This document shows positions 4,830 to 5,087 of a DNA stretch of 5,087 nucleotides, in pieces. The stretch comes from DATJXG01 sp035500455 (GTDB lineage Bacteria > Acidobacteriota > Terriglobia > Terriglobales > Acidobacteriaceae), in assembly GCA_035500455.1 (NCBI GenBank), contig DATJXG010000445.1, positions 1 through 5,087 of the forward strand, read 5' to 3'. The stretch's first letter is position 1. Each line of letters starts with the position of its first letter. Under the pieces are notes generated by a model. It was not told the DNA's origin and made no database searches. It was given only the letters and a program-made list of their open reading frames with translations. The position numbers and the translations under genes are program-made.

Positions 4830-5075
4830 TTACAATTCGTCTTCCGCTTCCGGCCTAACCTTGGGTGCGCTGCGCAGAAAAGTCGTCAGCCCTGCACGCG
4901 TCGCCTTCCCGGCTCGATTTTTGAAGAAGTCAGCTGCGGTTTCTAAGACTCCCACCTTCTCGGCGACCGCGGCCGCGATCCATTGGTTTAGCGACACACC
5001 ATCTTCCTTGGCCAGCCGTTGCGCGGCTCTCTTGATGGAAAGCGGAAGTTTCAGTGGATAAGTAGCTTTGCTCAT
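4830..5075 (-). CDS. Small ribbon-helix-helix protein, HicB/CopG antitoxin-like
   Basis: The product is an 81-residue protein with a ribbon-helix-helix layout: a short strand (ATYPLKLPLSI, residues 4-14), helix A (KRAAQRLAKEDG, 15-26) and helix B (SLNQWIAAAVAEKVG, 28-42). A tail follows (LETAADFFKNRAG, then APKVRPEAEDEL) of the kind seen in short RHH proteins annotated as HicB-family antitoxins. Such proteins bind DNA as dimers through the strand and usually repress their own operon while neutralising a toxin. The start is ATG 5073-5075, with GAAGG (5083-5087) seven bases upstream; the stop is TAA. Antitoxin genes often precede their toxin, but no toxin-like frame lies downstream before fabD. 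The partner may lie beyond the right edge, or the gene may be solitary. Confidence 0.75.
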   Translation of the reverse strand: MSKATYPLKLPLSIKRAAQRLAKEDGVSLNQWIAAAVAEKVGVLETAADFFKNRAGKATRAGLTTFLRSAPKVRPEAEDEL

Positions 5076-5087
5076 GCTTTGACCTTC

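Noticed and set aside
3547..5061. A 504-codon open frame on the plus strand, antisense to fabD and the antitoxin-like gene.
   Set aside because: It begins inside the inverted repeat, runs antisense through a fabD with all catalytic motifs, crosses non-coding repeats, and its product (rich in His, Arg and Leu) shows no recognisable domain. It is a GC-rich shadow.

Overview
The window looks like chromosomal DNA of a GC-rich soil or environmental bacterium, most likely an acidobacterium. This rests on gene content and on the intergenic repeats: hairpins with the core CATTCCGAGCG...GAGGAAT, 7-bp tandem arrays, and a GCCGGCGTCTCGCCGGC-like inverted repeat. I remember these repeats from Acidobacteriota genomes; no search was run.

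Left part (1-2255, plus strand): the 3' end of valS (valyl-tRNA synthetase, cut at the left edge just before its KMSKS motif). A 210-bp spacer packed with repeats follows, then a complete nadC (quinolinate phosphoribosyltransferase, NAD synthesis).

Middle part (2256-3490, plus strand): a spacer with two small palindromes and a candidate sigma70 promoter, then two genes 45 bp apart. The first encodes a small single-domain PilZ protein, a likely cyclic-di-GMP receptor. The second encodes a NarL/LuxR-type response regulator whose receiver domain lacks the phosphoacceptor aspartate. They probably form a two-gene signalling operon. This is the most interesting biology here.

Right part (3491-5087, minus strand): fabD (malonyl-CoA:ACP transacylase, fatty-acid synthesis), convergent with the regulator gene. 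The two stop codons are separated by a long perfect inverted repeat. Upstream of fabD lie about 300 bp of non-coding DNA with a candidate promoter and a partial repeat, then a small ribbon-helix-helix antitoxin-like gene with no toxin gene downstream.

Most genes are ordinary housekeeping genes. I see no CRISPR array, RNA gene, transposase, prophage or large new system. What merits a second look is the PilZ plus pseudo-receiver pair and the dense repeats that touch stop codons, Shine-Dalgarno sites and a start codon.
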